Below, in pieces: positions 1-9,083 of a stretch of DNA of 64,000 nucleotides; the first letter of the stretch is position 1; each line of letters begins with the position of its first letter. Source of the stretch: Litorilituus sp. (lineage in GTDB: Bacteria > Pseudomonadota > Gammaproteobacteria > Enterobacterales > Alteromonadaceae); NCBI GenBank assembly GCA_030754235.1, contig JASMAS010000069.1:1-64000 (forward strand). The letters run 5' to 3'. Position numbers and translations under genes: made by a program. The notes below the pieces were generated by a model. The model searched no databases. It worked only from the letters and a program-made list of their open reading frames with translations, and was not told the origin of the DNA.

Positions 1-1
1 G

Positions 2-223
2 AAACCTCAAGTTGAAGCTTTTGTCAAAGCGGCTATTAATGTTTTATCAGCTACGAACCAAAAAAATTCAAAGCAAGTACTCTTGAAAATAATAGATAAA
101 ATATTGGTTAACAGAGAAAAAATAGAAGTATTTGGGTCGAAGTTTAAAATTGCGGAATTTGTCTCTAAAAGAAAAATGGGCACCTCATTAGAGGTGCCCA
201 CATTCGTATCAATATGGCGGTGA
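2..223 (+). CDS. C-terminal tail of a probable serine recombinase (partial, 5' end outside window)
   Basis: An uninterrupted frame enters from the left edge and gives 73 residues before TGA. The translation is protein-like, with a helical lysine-rich stretch followed by KIEVFGSKFKIAEF and a C-terminus reading EVPTFVSIWR. It resembles, from memory, the tails of large serine recombinases carried by integrative elements. The last codons are written by the tRNA-Ser terminator hairpin and the tRNA 3' end, which would fit an element integrated at the tRNA 3' end. No catalytic domain lies in the window, so the family call is an inference. An ordinary chance frame remains possible. Confidence 0.45.
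   Translation, partial: KPQVEAFVKAAINVLSATNQKNSKQVLLKIIDKILVNREKIEVFGSKFKIAEFVSKRKMGTSLEVPTFVSIWR
165..200 (-). terminator. Rho-independent terminator of tRNA-Ser
   Basis: TGGGCACCTC and GAGGTGCCCA form a perfect 10-bp stem around an ATTA loop at 177-200. On the minus strand it is followed by TTTTTCTTTT. It lies directly downstream of the tRNA-Ser gene. Confidence 0.85.
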
Positions 224-305
224 GATAGGGATTTGAACCCTAGAAGGGCTACAAACCCTTGCTGGTTTTCAAGACCAGTGCTTTCGACCACTCAGCCATC
301 TCACC
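215..305 (-). tRNA. tRNA-Ser (anticodon TGA)
   Basis: The minus strand from 305 folds as a long-variable-arm tRNA. The acceptor GGTGAGA pairs with TCTCACC, followed by discriminator G and an encoded CCA (215-217). The anticodon stem-loop CTGGTCTTGAAAACCAG carries TGA, which reads UCA serine codons. The variable arm is a short extra hairpin, as expected for class II tRNAs. It is a single-gene transcription unit with its own promoter (354-382) and terminator (165-200). Confidence 0.97.
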
Positions 306-353
306 AATTGTCACAGAAGTAATCTTTCAATCACTTGCCTGAAGACGAGGCGA

Positions 354-382
354 ATATTAAATAGTGTAAGAATGTTTGTAAA
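354..382 (-). promoter_or_regulatory. Promoter of tRNA-Ser
   Basis: On the minus strand, -35 TTTACA (377-382) and -10 TAATAT (354-359) are separated by exactly 17 bp. The region just after the -10 reads TCGCCTCGTCTTCAGG, a GC-rich discriminator typical of stringently controlled stable-RNA promoters. The same downstream sequence recurs at the tRNA-Ala/Glu promoter (49091-49119). Confidence 0.75.
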
Positions 383-424
383 GGGATAATTGCTAAAACT
401 TACTAATAAATGTTAAAAAAGTCC

Positions 425-814
425 TTATTTAATAAAATCAAGCTGTTCTTGATAATAGTTACCTAATAAAAAAACCTTTTTTTGCTGTCCTTGCACCGCA
501 TAAAAAAATGCATATAGCCACGCAATACATACACCTATAGCCATTAACCAACCAATTAAGGGAATAAATAATAATAGTGACGCGGTAATAATTAAACCAA
601 GTGATTGACGGAGGTGAAAGCTCGTGAAAGGACATTTGTGTTTGCCATAAAATACAATGGCAATAAACCAACCAAATAATGTTAAATAACATACTACCGC
701 AACAATATAGTTAATATCATAATATTCAACAATTGTTGGTGTTTGGTAGCCCTTTTTTGTGTAGGAATGATCTTGGCGCTTGTGATTAAGATTATCCATT
801 GAATGAGACGACAT
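425..814 (-). CDS. Small membrane protein, DUF4870/Tic20-like
   Basis: A 129-residue protein with three hydrophobic segments. The first starts about 35 residues in (YIVAVVCYLTLFGWFIAIVF); the others follow a FHLRQSLG motif. The end, VQGQQKKVFLLGNYYQ, is typical of DUF4870/Tic20-like small inner-membrane proteins as I remember them. A longer frame begins with GTG at 847, but the ATG at 814 has a clear GAGGTG ribosome site six bases upstream, so it is preferred. The function of the family is unknown. It stands alone, convergent with nothing and about 290 bp from the aroG terminator. Confidence 0.7.
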   Translation of the reverse strand: MSSHSMDNLNHKRQDHSYTKKGYQTPTIVEYYDINYIVAVVCYLTLFGWFIAIVFYGKHKCPFTSFHLRQSLGLIITASLLLFIPLIGWLMAIGVCIAWLYAFFYAVQGQQKKVFLLGNYYQEQLDFIK

Positions 815-1102
815 AATTAACACCTCAATAGTACTTTTCATGCTCACTCTCTAAATTTAGTATTAAATATCGACTTCAACAAGCTTGTTTACAACAAAAC
901 TGATGGCTAGAGAGTTAATTAGTTATTATTATTAAGGTTTTTGTCGTATTTTTTTAATTTTATAAAAAGCTTCCCCTCTCTTGTTAATTATTTCAACAAA
1001 TTCGCTCATGTAGCGCTTAGCTGCATAAATCACCTAAGCGGTTGGTTTTATTGTTTTTTTAATATAGGTTATAAAATAATTTCAATGTTACGGTATATAA
1101 AA
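815..1102. other. Intergenic stretch, no gene seen
   Basis: About 290 bp of AT-rich sequence between the small membrane protein gene and the aroG terminator. A 65-codon TTG-started frame on the plus strand runs through the terminator and has no ribosome site, so it is not called. The promoter of the membrane protein gene must lie at the left side. Confidence 0.5.
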
Positions 1103-1142
1103 AAGCCTATTTACTCTTTAATAATAAAGTGTAAATAGGCTT
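1103..1142 (-). terminator. Rho-independent terminator of aroG
   Basis: A perfect 12-bp stem AAGCCTATTTAC / GTAAATAGGCTT closes on a 16-base loop. On the minus strand the T-run extends past the stem (TTTTTTAT). It is located 49 bp after the aroG stop. Confidence 0.8.
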
Positions 1143-1190
1143 TGTAAGGTGCTTTGATATCAGTTAATCGATATATATAACACCAGTAAA

Positions 1191-2243
1191 TTATCTTTTT
1201 CTTCTTACTTTTACAGCATCGTTAAGTTGCGCCAGCAATGTTTCGGTATCATCCCAACCAATACAAGCATCGGTGATACTTTGACCATAAACTTGCGCTT
1301 TTCCATCAATAAGCTTTTGGTTACCTTCAACTAAGTGGCTTTCAACCATGACACCAAAAATATTATCATTGCCTTGACTGATTTGTTCACTGACATCGTT
1401 TGACACGAGCATTTGATTTTCAAATTTTTTGTTCGAATTAGCATGGCTAAAATCAATCATAATTTTTGTGTTTAAACCATTCTCCTTAAGTTGCGAGGTG
1501 ACTTCGTGAACACTGCCAGCATCAAAATTAGTTGTTTTTCCGCCACGTAAAATAATATGGCAATCATTGTTACCGGTTGTTTCAACAATGGCAGCATGCC
1601 CAAATTTAGTCACCGATAAAAAATGATGAGAAGCTGCCGCAGAGCCAATAGCATCAATAGCAATTTTAATAGTTCCATCAGTTCCATTTTTAAAACCAAC
1701 AGGACAAGACAAACCTGAAGCAAGCTCTCTATGTACTTGAGATTCAGTTGTTCTTGCGCCAATAGCACCCCAACACATAAAATCAGCCATATATTGTGGT
1801 GTGATCATATCTAAAAACTCACCCGCGGTGGGTAGTCCAAGTTCATTGATATCTAACAATAACTTTCTGCCCATTCGTAGGCCTTCATTAAGTTTGAAGC
1901 TGTTATCCATATAAGGGTCATTGATCAAACCTTTCCACCCAACTGTAGTACGTGGTTTTTCAAAATAGACGCGCATCACAATTTCTAAATTGTCTTTATA
2001 TTTTTCACGTAACTCAACTAAACGTTGACCATATTCTAAAGCAGCGTTTGGATCATGGATTGAACATGGGCCAATAACAACGAGTAGGCGTTCATCTTTT
2101 TTATTTAAAATATTATGAATAGCGGCTCTACCGGCAACAACAGACGTAGTTGCTTTTTCTGACGCTGGAAATCGTTCTAATAATGCGATTGGTGGTAGTA
2201 AGTCTTTGATTTTATTGATACGAACATCGTCAGTTTGATACAT
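1191..2243 (-). CDS. aroG: 3-deoxy-7-phosphoheptulonate (DAHP) synthase, class I
   Basis: Condenses phosphoenolpyruvate with erythrose 4-phosphate, the first step of the shikimate pathway to aromatic amino acids; cytosolic. At 350 residues it equals E. coli AroG and follows it closely from the N-terminus. IGPCSIHD places the metal-ligand Cys at residue 60, EKPRTTVGWKG lies at 95-105, and SQVHRELASG, SVTKFGH and IDFSHANS follow. The class I fold is certain. The feedback class (Phe, Tyr or Trp) cannot be fixed by eye, though AroG is the nearest match. A GAGAAAGAG stretch precedes the ATG. It is monocistronic with its own terminator and diverges from add across 186 bp. No clear TyrR box was found there. 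Confidence 0.95.
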   Translation of the reverse strand: MYQTDDVRINKIKDLLPPIALLERFPASEKATTSVVAGRAAIHNILNKKDERLLVVIGPCSIHDPNAALEYGQRLVELREKYKDNLEIVMRVYFEKPRTTVGWKGLINDPYMDNSFKLNEGLRMGRKLLLDINELGLPTAGEFLDMITPQYMADFMCWGAIGARTTESQVHRELASGLSCPVGFKNGTDGTIKIAIDAIGSAAASHHFLSVTKFGHAAIVETTGNNDCHIILRGGKTTNFDAGSVHEVTSQLKENGLNTKIMIDFSHANSNKKFENQMLVSNDVSEQISQGNDNIFGVMVESHLVEGNQKLIDGKAQVYGQSITDACIGWDDTETLLAQLNDAVKVRRKR

Positions 2244-2429
2244 AAATATTTCTCTTTCTCTTCCTCTGTATGAGGATAATGCTATTACTATAAAAATTTA
2301 ATACGTCTAGACGCCTAAATGAATAATCCCAAATTCAATTTATCAGTGTTATAACTCTAATTCCAGTGTAGAAAGGATAAAAAAACAATATAATTAGGAA
2401 TAAGTGTCATTATTTAGGATATAAGCACA

Positions 2430-3422
2430 ATGATTAATAAAAATTTACCACTGATAGACATACATCGTCACTTAGATGGGAATATTCGAGCAAAAACTAT
2501 TTGGCAGTTAGCCCAGCAAAATAATATCTGCTTGCCCTGCTCTAATTTTGAACAGTTTATCCCTTATGTTCAAATTCAGCATAGCGAGCCTGATTTATTA
2601 GCTTTCTTAAAAAAGCTTGATTGGGGGGTTGCTGTTTTATGCAGTTTAGATGATGTTAAGCGAGTCGCTTTTGAAAATGTTGAGGATGCTTTTAATGCCG
2701 GTCTACATTATGCTGAATTAAGGTTTTCGCCTTATTATATGGCAATGACTCATCACTTACCTATTGCCGATGTGGTTGCTGCAGTTATAGATGGTGTGCA
2801 ATCAGGAGTAAAAACCTTTAAGATCAGTATCAATTTAATTGGAATTCTTAGTCGTACTTTTGGTGTCAAACAATGTCAACTTGAGTTAGAGGCGCTTCTT
2901 TTCCATAAAGAACACCTTGTTGCTGTTGATTTAGCTGGAGATGAGTTCAATTTTCCCGGGCACTTATTTGTTGACCACTTTACGCAAGTAAGAAATGCTG
3001 GCTTACAAGTAACCGTTCATGCTGGTGAAGCTGGTGGCGCTAAAAATGTATGGCAGGCTATTCAAGAATTAGGCGCAAGCAGAATTGGTCATGGTGTAGC
3101 CACCATTGAAGATAAAACATTAATGGACTATATGGTTAAAAATAATATTGCAATTGAATCTTGCTTAACATCTAACTTTCAAACAGGTACAGTGCAGGAT
3201 TTAACAAAACACCCAATAAAAACATTTCTAGATAATGGAATCAAGGTATGTCTAAATACGGATGATCCTGCAGTAGAAGGTATAGAAATTAAACATGAGT
3301 TTACGCTAGCTAAAAATATTTTAGCATTAAGCGAAGCTGAGATAAGTAAGTTACAGCAAAATGCATTGGATGCGTGCTTTTTGTCTGATAGCGAAAAAAG
3401 AATTTTACAAAATAGTATCTAA
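2430..3422 (+). CDS. add: Adenosine deaminase
   Basis: Hydrolyses adenosine or deoxyadenosine to inosine or deoxyinosine and ammonia in the cytosol. The 330 residues match the family length. The zinc ligands and catalytic residues are visible: HRH at 12-14 in [12 protein letters not shown] at 197-200 (zinc His and proton-donor Glu), GHG around His221, and NTDDP with Asp278/Asp279. The product feeds DeoD, encoded about 370 bp downstream, with the small xapX gene between them. It opens the nucleoside salvage region of the window. The ATG is preceded by AGGAT at usable spacing. Confidence 0.95.
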   Translation: MINKNLPLIDIHRHLDGNIRAKTIWQLAQQNNICLPCSNFEQFIPYVQIQHSEPDLLAFLKKLDWGVAVLCSLDDVKRVAFENVEDAFNAGLHYAELRFSPYYMAMTHHLPIADVVAAVIDGVQSGVKTFKISINLIGILSRTFGVKQCQLELEALLFHKEHLVAVDLAGDEFNFPGHLFVDHFTQVRNAGLQVTVHAGEAGGAKNVWQAIQELGASRIGHGVATIEDKTLMDYMVKNNIAIESCLTSNFQTGTVQDLTKHPIKTFLDNGIKVCLNTDDPAVEGIEIKHEFTLAKNILALSEAEISKLQQNALDACFLSDSEKRILQNSI

Positions 3423-3454
3423 CCATTAACAGTCAACAACATAAGGAGAAATCT

Positions 3455-3625
3455 ATGACAGAAGTGTTAATTTCATTAGCTACCGGAGCCTTTGTAGGCA
3501 TTTTATTTTCCGTTTTAAAGCTACCCTTACCTGCACCACCTGTACTTTCAGGTATTGCTGGTATTGCGGGTATTTATATCGGTGGTATTGGTTTTCATTG
3601 GATAGTAGAGCGCTTTTTTAGCTAA
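3455..3625 (+). CDS. XapX-domain small membrane protein
   Basis: A 56-residue protein with a strong AAGGAG ribosome site seven bases before its ATG. Two hydrophobic segments (VLISLATGAFVGILFSVL and a glycine/isoleucine-rich second one) flank a conserved-looking LPLPAPPVLSGIAGIAGIYIG block. This is the signature of the XapX family, whose name comes from an association with xanthosine phosphorylase loci. The function is unknown. It lies 32 bp after add and before deoD, so a link to purine nucleosides is plausible but unproven. Confidence 0.8.
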   Translation: MTEVLISLATGAFVGILFSVLKLPLPAPPVLSGIAGIAGIYIGGIGFHWIVERFFS

Positions 3626-3792
3626 TTCATTTAATTCACGTAAAAGGTACACATTAATTATCTATATTGATAAAATATAGTATCCAACGTTCAGTAAAAC
3701 ACCCTTGATAGCAGCATCAACGCAATTAATATTTGTTTGAACAGGCTAAAAACTTACTGAATCAGTTTAAAAATAACCACAAGGGGCTATTC

Positions 3793-4497
3793 ATGAGCAC
3801 ACCTCATATTTCTGCAAATGTCGGCGATTTCGCAAAAACAGTTTTAATGCCGGGCGATCCACTAAGAGCAAAATTTATTGCTGAAAATTTTTTAGATGAT
3901 GCTAAATGCGTCACCAGTGTACGTAACATGTTTGGCTATACCGGTACTTATAAGGGTAAGCCAGTTTCTGTAATGGGCTCAGGTATGGGCGTACCATCAA
4001 TTTCAATTTATGCCACTGAGCTATATAAAGACTATGATGTTGAAAACATTATACGTATCGGCTCTTGTGGCGCGGTTCGTGATGATATTAAAATTCGTGA
4101 CATCATCATCGGTATGTCGGCAAGTACCGACTCTAATGTAAACCGTTTACGTTTTAATCAATGTGATTTTGCGGCCACAGCTGATTTCTCTTTACTTCAT
4201 AACGTCGTCAATACCGCTGACAAACTTGGTCAAGATGTTCATGTAGGAAATATATTTACTGCTGATTTGTTCTACACGCCACAACCAGAAATGTTTGCCT
4301 TAATGGAAAAATATGGCATTTTAGCGGTTGAAATGGAAGCTGCTGGCCTTTACGGTGTTGCTGCAGAGTACGGTAAAAAGGCACTAACGGTATTAACGGT
4401 GTCCGATCACATTAAAACAGGTGAGCAAACCACAGCCGACGAGCGTGAGAGTACTTTTAAAGAAATGATGAAATTAACATTAGAAAGTGTTCTTTAG
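3793..4497 (+). CDS. deoD: Purine nucleoside phosphorylase, DeoD type
   Basis: Phosphorolyses purine (deoxy)ribonucleosides to the base and (deoxy)ribose 1-phosphate, which DeoB then isomerises. From this ATG the protein has 234 residues, the usual hexameric DeoD length, starting STPHISA as in relatives. Active-site elements are present: His5, GDPLRAK with Arg25, MGSGMG at 61-66, EMEAAGL from Glu180, and SDH with Asp205. The frame stays open upstream to a TTG at 3733, but the ATG at 3793 has AAGGGG at good spacing and the conserved N-terminus. A strong bidirectional terminator follows. Confidence 0.95.
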   Translation: MSTPHISANVGDFAKTVLMPGDPLRAKFIAENFLDDAKCVTSVRNMFGYTGTYKGKPVSVMGSGMGVPSISIYATELYKDYDVENIIRIGSCGAVRDDIKIRDIIIGMSASTDSNVNRLRFNQCDFAATADFSLLHNVVNTADKLGQDVHVGNIFTADLFYTPQPEMFALMEKYGILAVEMEAAGLYGVAAEYGKKALTVLTVSDHIKTGEQTTADERESTFKEMMKLTLESVL

Positions 4498-4548
4498 TTA
4501 AACAGTATTTTTGTCGTAATCACAAATTTACATCTAAAATATTGACAT

Positions 4549-4578
4549 AAAAAAACCTGCAATATGCAGGTTTTTTTT
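4549..4578. terminator. Bidirectional terminator between deoD and the TonB receptor gene
   Basis: CCTGCA-ATA-TGCAGG is flanked by seven A on the left and eight T on the right. It can serve deoD (+) and the convergent TonB-dependent receptor gene (-). Confidence 0.88.
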
Positions 4579-4599
4579 ATGAATAAAACAAAAACTTAA

Positions 4600-6900
4600 T
4601 TAAAAGAAGTTAACTTTAAACTCCGCGCCAAAAAAGCGTTCTTCATTCACTATGGCTGTGTTATTTGTGAAGTTAATTCCACCGATAGCCTGCTGTTCAT
4701 CGGTAATATTTCTAACAAATAAAGCAACTTCGTACTCTTTATCATCACCATTCCATTGATAACCTGTACGGATGCCTCCTTCTAATAAGGCTTCTCCTGT
4801 AAATTCTTCAGAGCTAAACAAGAAGAAACTTATTTCATCACGGTATGACCAATCAGTGTAAGCATAGAATTCACCATCACCTAATTCTATTGCATAACGG
4901 GCAGTAAAATTAAAAATCCATTCTGGTGCATTCGGTAAACTATTGCCGTTAAAATAGGCAATGATAGTACCATCAATAACGGTTGTTTCATTAGTGACCG
5001 TACATGCAGCACACACTGGTACAGTATTTACACTTTCTGTAATTTCAGTGTTGTTATAACTGGCATTTGCTGTGATCATCCAATCATCATTTAGAATGAA
5101 CTGGGAGTCAATTTCAAAACCATAACCAGTTGTTTCATCGGCATTTAATAGCGTAGCAGTATTGCTTCCACCACCTACTGAAGTAAGCTGTTGATCATCC
5201 ATGGTGTAATAGAATACAGAGGCATTAACACGGCCCATTCCCTCTAATACATCTGATTTTATGCCCGCTTCGTAAGAAATGATTGTTTCTGAATCGGCTA
5301 CTGAAATTCCATCGGTAAAAGCAAATAAAGAGCGCCCTTGAATGCTTGGCGCTCTAAAAGTATCAGCTATACGAGCATAGAGGTTGATATCATCGGTGTA
5401 TTTATGTGAAATACTAACATCCCAACTAACATGACTATCGTTTGTTTTAACAGAACCTGCAGCGAAATCTGGCGCGCCAAAAAATGCTAATGGCGACTTT
5501 GTTCTCTCGTTAGCGTAATCTTTTTCATCATCAGAATAACGTAGGCCAACAGTAACAGAGGTTTGTTCTGTTAAAGTGTAATCAAGAGAAGTGAATAAAG
5601 CCCATGCTGTGGTTTCTTGTTGTTGCTCTACATAACCAGTTTGAGAACCACCTCCGAAAATTGGATCGTATGCAAAGCTATCGATAGTTAAATCTTCAGA
5701 GAAGTAAAACAAACCTGCTTGGTAATTAAAGTTACCATCAAAATTACTGGTTAACCTTAATTCTTGTGTTAATTGTTGGTGATCAGGAATACCGTCTGCA
5801 GTTTCAGAGTCAAATAAAATAGTTCCACCATAAGGCCCCATTGGGATGCCTGAATTGACAGCCCATGATGCACCGTACCCACCATCTACATCAGCACGGG
5901 AAAATAATTCAGCACTTTCATAACCTGTGATTGAAGTTACCGTATATTCACCTAGTTCAAATTCTAATGTTAAACTGGCACCTTCTGTTTCAACTTGCTG
6001 TGTAGCACGCGATGCAGAGTCATGATAAACAGTATCACGACTAAAATCATCAACTAATGAATTACTACCCTTTTTAAATGCATTTGCATAAAAAGTTACC
6101 GGTTCACCGTCAAGATCTCGCATGTGATAGTTAAATAAGACATTAAAATCATCACCTTCATATAAAAATTGTAAACGAAGTGCTTGATCTGTATACCCTC
6201 CTAAGACATCTTGTTGTTCAAAACCTGGAGCGAGGTTATCAATATAGTTATCTCTGTCTTGACGGAGTACAGAGATACGAGTGGAGAGATTATCTGTTAA
6301 TCCAAAACCAACAGCCGCTCGTAAATCGCTTGTTTTCTTGCTGCCATATGATAATGAAGCAAAACCATCTAAATCTTGAGTGGGTTTTACTGAATCAAAC
6401 TTAACCAAACCTGCGGGAGTATTACGTCCAAATAAAGTACCTTGAGGGCCGGCTAACACTTCGATTCTTTCCAGATCAAATGCAGGAAAACCTTTTAATA
6501 TTGGGTTTTCTTGTACTACATTATCAACGACTAAAGAGACAGGTTGTGAAGCATTTAGGTCAAAATCTGAGTTACCTAAACCACGCATATAAAAACGTGG
6601 AAAAGTACGACCAAAAGAAGATTCAACACTAAGACTGGGAATCTTAGCATTTAAAAAACGAATGTCCATGGCAGCTGAACTATACGCATCAAGATTATCA
6701 CCTTGTAATGCAGTAACAGCTACAGGCACTTCTTGTACATTTTCAACACGTTTTCGTGCAGTAACTTCAATCACTTCAATGCCAACAACTTTTTCTGCTC
6801 CTTGTTCTGCGGCTAATGCAGTAGATGAAACGCCAGCAAAAGTTGCCAACAATGATGCTTGTACACATAGAGATAGTGCACTTTGCTTAAACATTTTCAT
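4600..6900 (-). CDS. TonB-dependent outer-membrane receptor, probable nucleoside uptake
   Basis: A 766-residue receptor. It has a signal peptide ending near ALAA (residue 31), a TonB-box-like VIEVTARKR near 43-51, a plug domain (VPVAVTAL, YMRGLGN, LERIEVLAGPQGTLFGRNTPAG) and a 22-strand-type barrel ending in FKVNFF with terminal Phe. The plug motifs place it with Caulobacter-type receptors for organic substrates rather than classic siderophore receptors. The start is supported by GGGAGAG before the ATG. It lies 61 bp downstream of deoB on the same strand with no terminator between, so cotranscription is likely. By context it would do the job of Tsx, passing nucleosides or related compounds. 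The substrate is an inference. Confidence 0.9.
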   Translation of the reverse strand: MKMFKQSALSLCVQASLLATFAGVSSTALAAEQGAEKVVGIEVIEVTARKRVENVQEVPVAVTALQGDNLDAYSSAAMDIRFLNAKIPSLSVESSFGRTFPRFYMRGLGNSDFDLNASQPVSLVVDNVVQENPILKGFPAFDLERIEVLAGPQGTLFGRNTPAGLVKFDSVKPTQDLDGFASLSYGSKKTSDLRAAVGFGLTDNLSTRISVLRQDRDNYIDNLAPGFEQQDVLGGYTDQALRLQFLYEGDDFNVLFNYHMRDLDGEPVTFYANAFKKGSNSLVDDFSRDTVYHDSASRATQQVETEGASLTLEFELGEYTVTSITGYESAELFSRADVDGGYGASWAVNSGIPMGPYGGTILFDSETADGIPDHQQLTQELRLTSNFDGNFNYQAGLFYFSEDLTIDSFAYDPIFGGGSQTGYVEQQQETTAWALFTSLDYTLTEQTSVTVGLRYSDDEKDYANERTKSPLAFFGAPDFAAGSVKTNDSHVSWDVSISHKYTDDINLYARIADTFRAPSIQGRSLFAFTDGISVADSETIISYEAGIKSDVLEGMGRVNASVFYYTMDDQQLTSVGGGSNTATLLNADETTGYGFEIDSQFILNDDWMITANASYNNTEITESVNTVPVCAACTVTNETTVIDGTIIAYFNGNSLPNAPEWIFNFTARYAIELGDGEFYAYTDWSYRDEISFFLFSSEEFTGEALLEGGIRTGYQWNGDDKEYEVALFVRNITDEQQAIGGINFTNNTAIVNEERFFGAEFKVNFF

Positions 6901-6961
6901 TCGTTCTCTCCCAAGGACTGATGATGTTATATAAAATAAATTAATAATGTATATGAGGTGT

Positions 6962-8221
6962 TTATTTCATTTGGGCAAGAAAGCTGGTGCCATAAGCCAT
7001 TGAATCTACATTGAACAGCTCAGATAAGGTTTGCCCTAAATCAGCAAAAGTTGCTCTCTCTCCTAATGGCGTGGATTGTATCAGATGATGATAAGCTAAC
7101 AAAGGGACAAATTCTCTTGTATGATCATTACCTGGCCAGGTAGGATCGCAGCCATGATCAGCGGTTAAAAACAACATGTCATCCGCTTGCATTTGCTTAA
7201 TGAGCTCAGGTAATCTTCTATCAAATGATTCTAAGGCTTTAGCATAACCCACAGCATCACGTCGATGTCCAAAATCCTGATCAAAGTTAACAAGGTTAGT
7301 AAAAATAATACTGTTATCTTTCGCTGTTTTAATATGTGCTAGTGTTGCATCAACCAATGCTTCTATCCCTGTTGCTTTGGTTTTTTGTGTTATGCCTTGA
7401 TGAGCAAAGATATCAGCAATTTTACCAACACTGATCACTTCCCCACCCGATTCAACCACTTTGTCTAGTACTGTGGCTGAAGGCGGAAGCACTGAATAAT
7501 CACGTCTATTACCTGTGCGTTCAAAATCACTGGCATCATTACCAATAAATGGCCTAGCAATCACACGACCTATATTTAAATCCTCTTCATCAAGTAACTC
7601 TCGTACTTGTTCACAACAACGGTATAAATTATCCAAACCAAAATGTTCTTCATGGGCTGCTATTTGGAAAACACTATCAGCAGAGGTATAACAAATAGGT
7701 AAGCCTGTTTTTATATGCTCTGCTCCTAAAGCATTGATAATATCTGTACCCGAAGCGTGACAGTTACCTAAAATACCGGTAAAACCAGTTTTATCTTGGA
7801 TAGCTGATTTTAAACATTCAGAGAAAGCATTTTCTTTGTCACTGAAGTAACCCCAGTCAAATAGCACGGGGACACCAGCCATTTCCCAGTGCCCGCTAGG
7901 TGTGTCTTTGCCGGTACTCAACTCTGCCATATAACCATATGCACCTTTAGACGGGGCAAAATAAAAATCATCTATGCTTTTATTGTGCGCTTGTAAACTC
8001 GCTTCAAATTGTTGCCATGTATCAGCACTCGTTGATTGTTTACTTAATTCATGTAGCCCCATTGCCCCTAATTGGGGTAATTGAATAACCTTTTCTTCTG
8101 TTGCTAAATATTTTTGAGCCAAATTGATAAAAGTGTTTGCACCAAGATCACCAAACTTATCAGCATCGTCGGCATAACCAACGCCAAAGCTATCTAGTAC
8201 AATAATAATTGCTCTTGCCAT
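6962..8221 (-). CDS. deoB: Phosphopentomutase
   Basis: Interconverts (deoxy)ribose 1-phosphate and 5-phosphate, linking nucleoside phosphorolysis (DeoD) to aldolase DeoC. The 419 residues are slightly longer than E. coli DeoB (407). Alkaline-phosphatase-superfamily metal motifs are seen: VLDSFGVG with Asp10, [13 protein letters not shown], and near the C-terminus [20 protein letters not shown]. The ribosome site is weak (AAAGG lies far from the ATG). Transcription diverges from udk across a 182-bp region with inverted and direct repeats. The TonB-receptor gene follows on the same strand. Confidence 0.95.
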   Translation of the reverse strand: MARAIIIVLDSFGVGYADDADKFGDLGANTFINLAQKYLATEEKVIQLPQLGAMGLHELSKQSTSADTWQQFEASLQAHNKSIDDFYFAPSKGAYGYMAELSTGKDTPSGHWEMAGVPVLFDWGYFSDKENAFSECLKSAIQDKTGFTGILGNCHASGTDIINALGAEHIKTGLPICYTSADSVFQIAAHEEHFGLDNLYRCCEQVRELLDEEDLNIGRVIARPFIGNDASDFERTGNRRDYSVLPPSATVLDKVVESGGEVISVGKIADIFAHQGITQKTKATGIEALVDATLAHIKTAKDNSIIFTNLVNFDQDFGHRRDAVGYAKALESFDRRLPELIKQMQADDMLFLTADHGCDPTWPGNDHTREFVPLLAYHHLIQSTPLGERATFADLGQTLSELFNVDSMAYGTSFLAQMK

Positions 8222-8403
8222 AAAAATTACAGACCTTTTGTAATGAAATAAAACAAATTAAACATGACCAATTAGTCAGGTTATGGTAATTTACTGCTTT
8301 AATCGTTTTCATACAAGTTTCAACCCATTATTTTGCCATGTAATATAGATAAATAAATTACATATTCTATTTACTGCTTGTTTTTTTATCCACGGACAAA
8401 TTC
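8222..8403. promoter_or_regulatory. Divergent deoB/udk control region with repeats
   Basis: Three repeat pairs are visible. ATTTACTGCTT occurs twice in the same orientation at 8289-8299 and 8369-8379, 80 bp apart. ATGTAAT/ATTACAT is an inverted pair at 8338-8363 with a 12-bp gap. TGACCAATTAGTCA near 8264 is a 14-bp near-palindrome (12 of 14). Any could be an operator of a nucleoside regulator. None was matched with confidence to CytR or DeoR. Confidence 0.4.
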
Positions 8404-9042
8404 ATGACACAACAGAGTAAAACCACTGTTATCGCCATTGCTGGTGCTTCTGCTTCAGGGAAATCGCTTTTTGCAGAAACTATTTATAATGAGTTATTGC
8501 CTGAATTAGGCAAAGACGGTATTTCAATCATTAAAGAAGATGCCTACTATCGAGATCAGTCTCATTTAACATTAGATGAGCGTATACAAACAAACTATGA
8601 TCACCCTAAAGCATTTGAGCATGAATTATTAACGAAACACTTAACGGACTTAATTAACCTAAAAGAGATTAATAGTCCGGTTTATTGTTATAAAACACAT
8701 ACTCGAACTTCTGCAACGACGAAAGTAGCACCGACAAAAATAATTCTCGTTGAAGGAATATTACTGTTATCAAACCCAACTTTGCGAGAGCGTTTTGACA
8801 TTAAAGTTTATATGGATACCCCGCTTGATATCTGCTTGATTAGACGTATTGAAAGAGATACGCTTGAACGCGAACGAAGTTTAGTTTCTATAACAACGCA
8901 ATATTTATCAACTGTACGTCCTATGTATTATCAATTTATTGAACCATCAAAAGCATGGGCTGATATTGTTGTCACCCGTGGAGGAAAAAACCGTATGGCT
9001 ATTGAAGTATTAAAAGCCAAAATAAGACAGTTATCTCAATAA
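8404..9042 (+). CDS. udk: Uridine kinase
   Basis: Phosphorylates uridine or cytidine to UMP or CMP with ATP or GTP. The protein has 212 residues, as is usual. It has a Walker A loop GASASGKS at 14-21, the uridine-binding KEDAYYRDQ block near 48-56, YDHPKAF, CYKTHTR and a LVEGILLL strand. A TRPMYYQFIEPSK-like C-terminal segment (here VRPMYYQFIEPSK) is also standard. It is the first gene of the udk-nupC-deoC-tdk group, with 41 bp to nupC, so one operon is likely. It gives the cell a salvage branch that keeps the ribonucleoside intact. Confidence 0.93.
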   Translation: MTQQSKTTVIAIAGASASGKSLFAETIYNELLPELGKDGISIIKEDAYYRDQSHLTLDERIQTNYDHPKAFEHELLTKHLTDLINLKEINSPVYCYKTHTRTSATTKVAPTKIILVEGILLLSNPTLRERFDIKVYMDTPLDICLIRRIERDTLERERSLVSITTQYLSTVRPMYYQFIEPSKAWADIVVTRGGKNRMAIEVLKAKIRQLSQ

Positions 9043-9083
9043 CAACAATAATCTGAACAAAAATTAACTAACATGAGGTTACA

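Noticed and set aside
7-291. A 94-codon minus-strand frame across the left edge
   Set aside because: It starts inside the tRNA-Ser gene and runs through its terminator. The opposite strand has the better protein-like frame.
459-692. A second minus-strand frame within the small membrane protein gene
   Set aside because: It is the shifted shadow of 425-814, which has the ribosome site and family motifs.
941-1138. A 65-codon plus-strand frame
   Set aside because: TTG start without ribosome site, low-complexity Phe/Ile/Lys content, and it ends within the aroG terminator.
3626-3792. Upstream extension of deoD to a TTG at 3733
   Set aside because: The ATG at 3793 has AAGGGG upstream and yields the conserved DeoD N-terminus and length.
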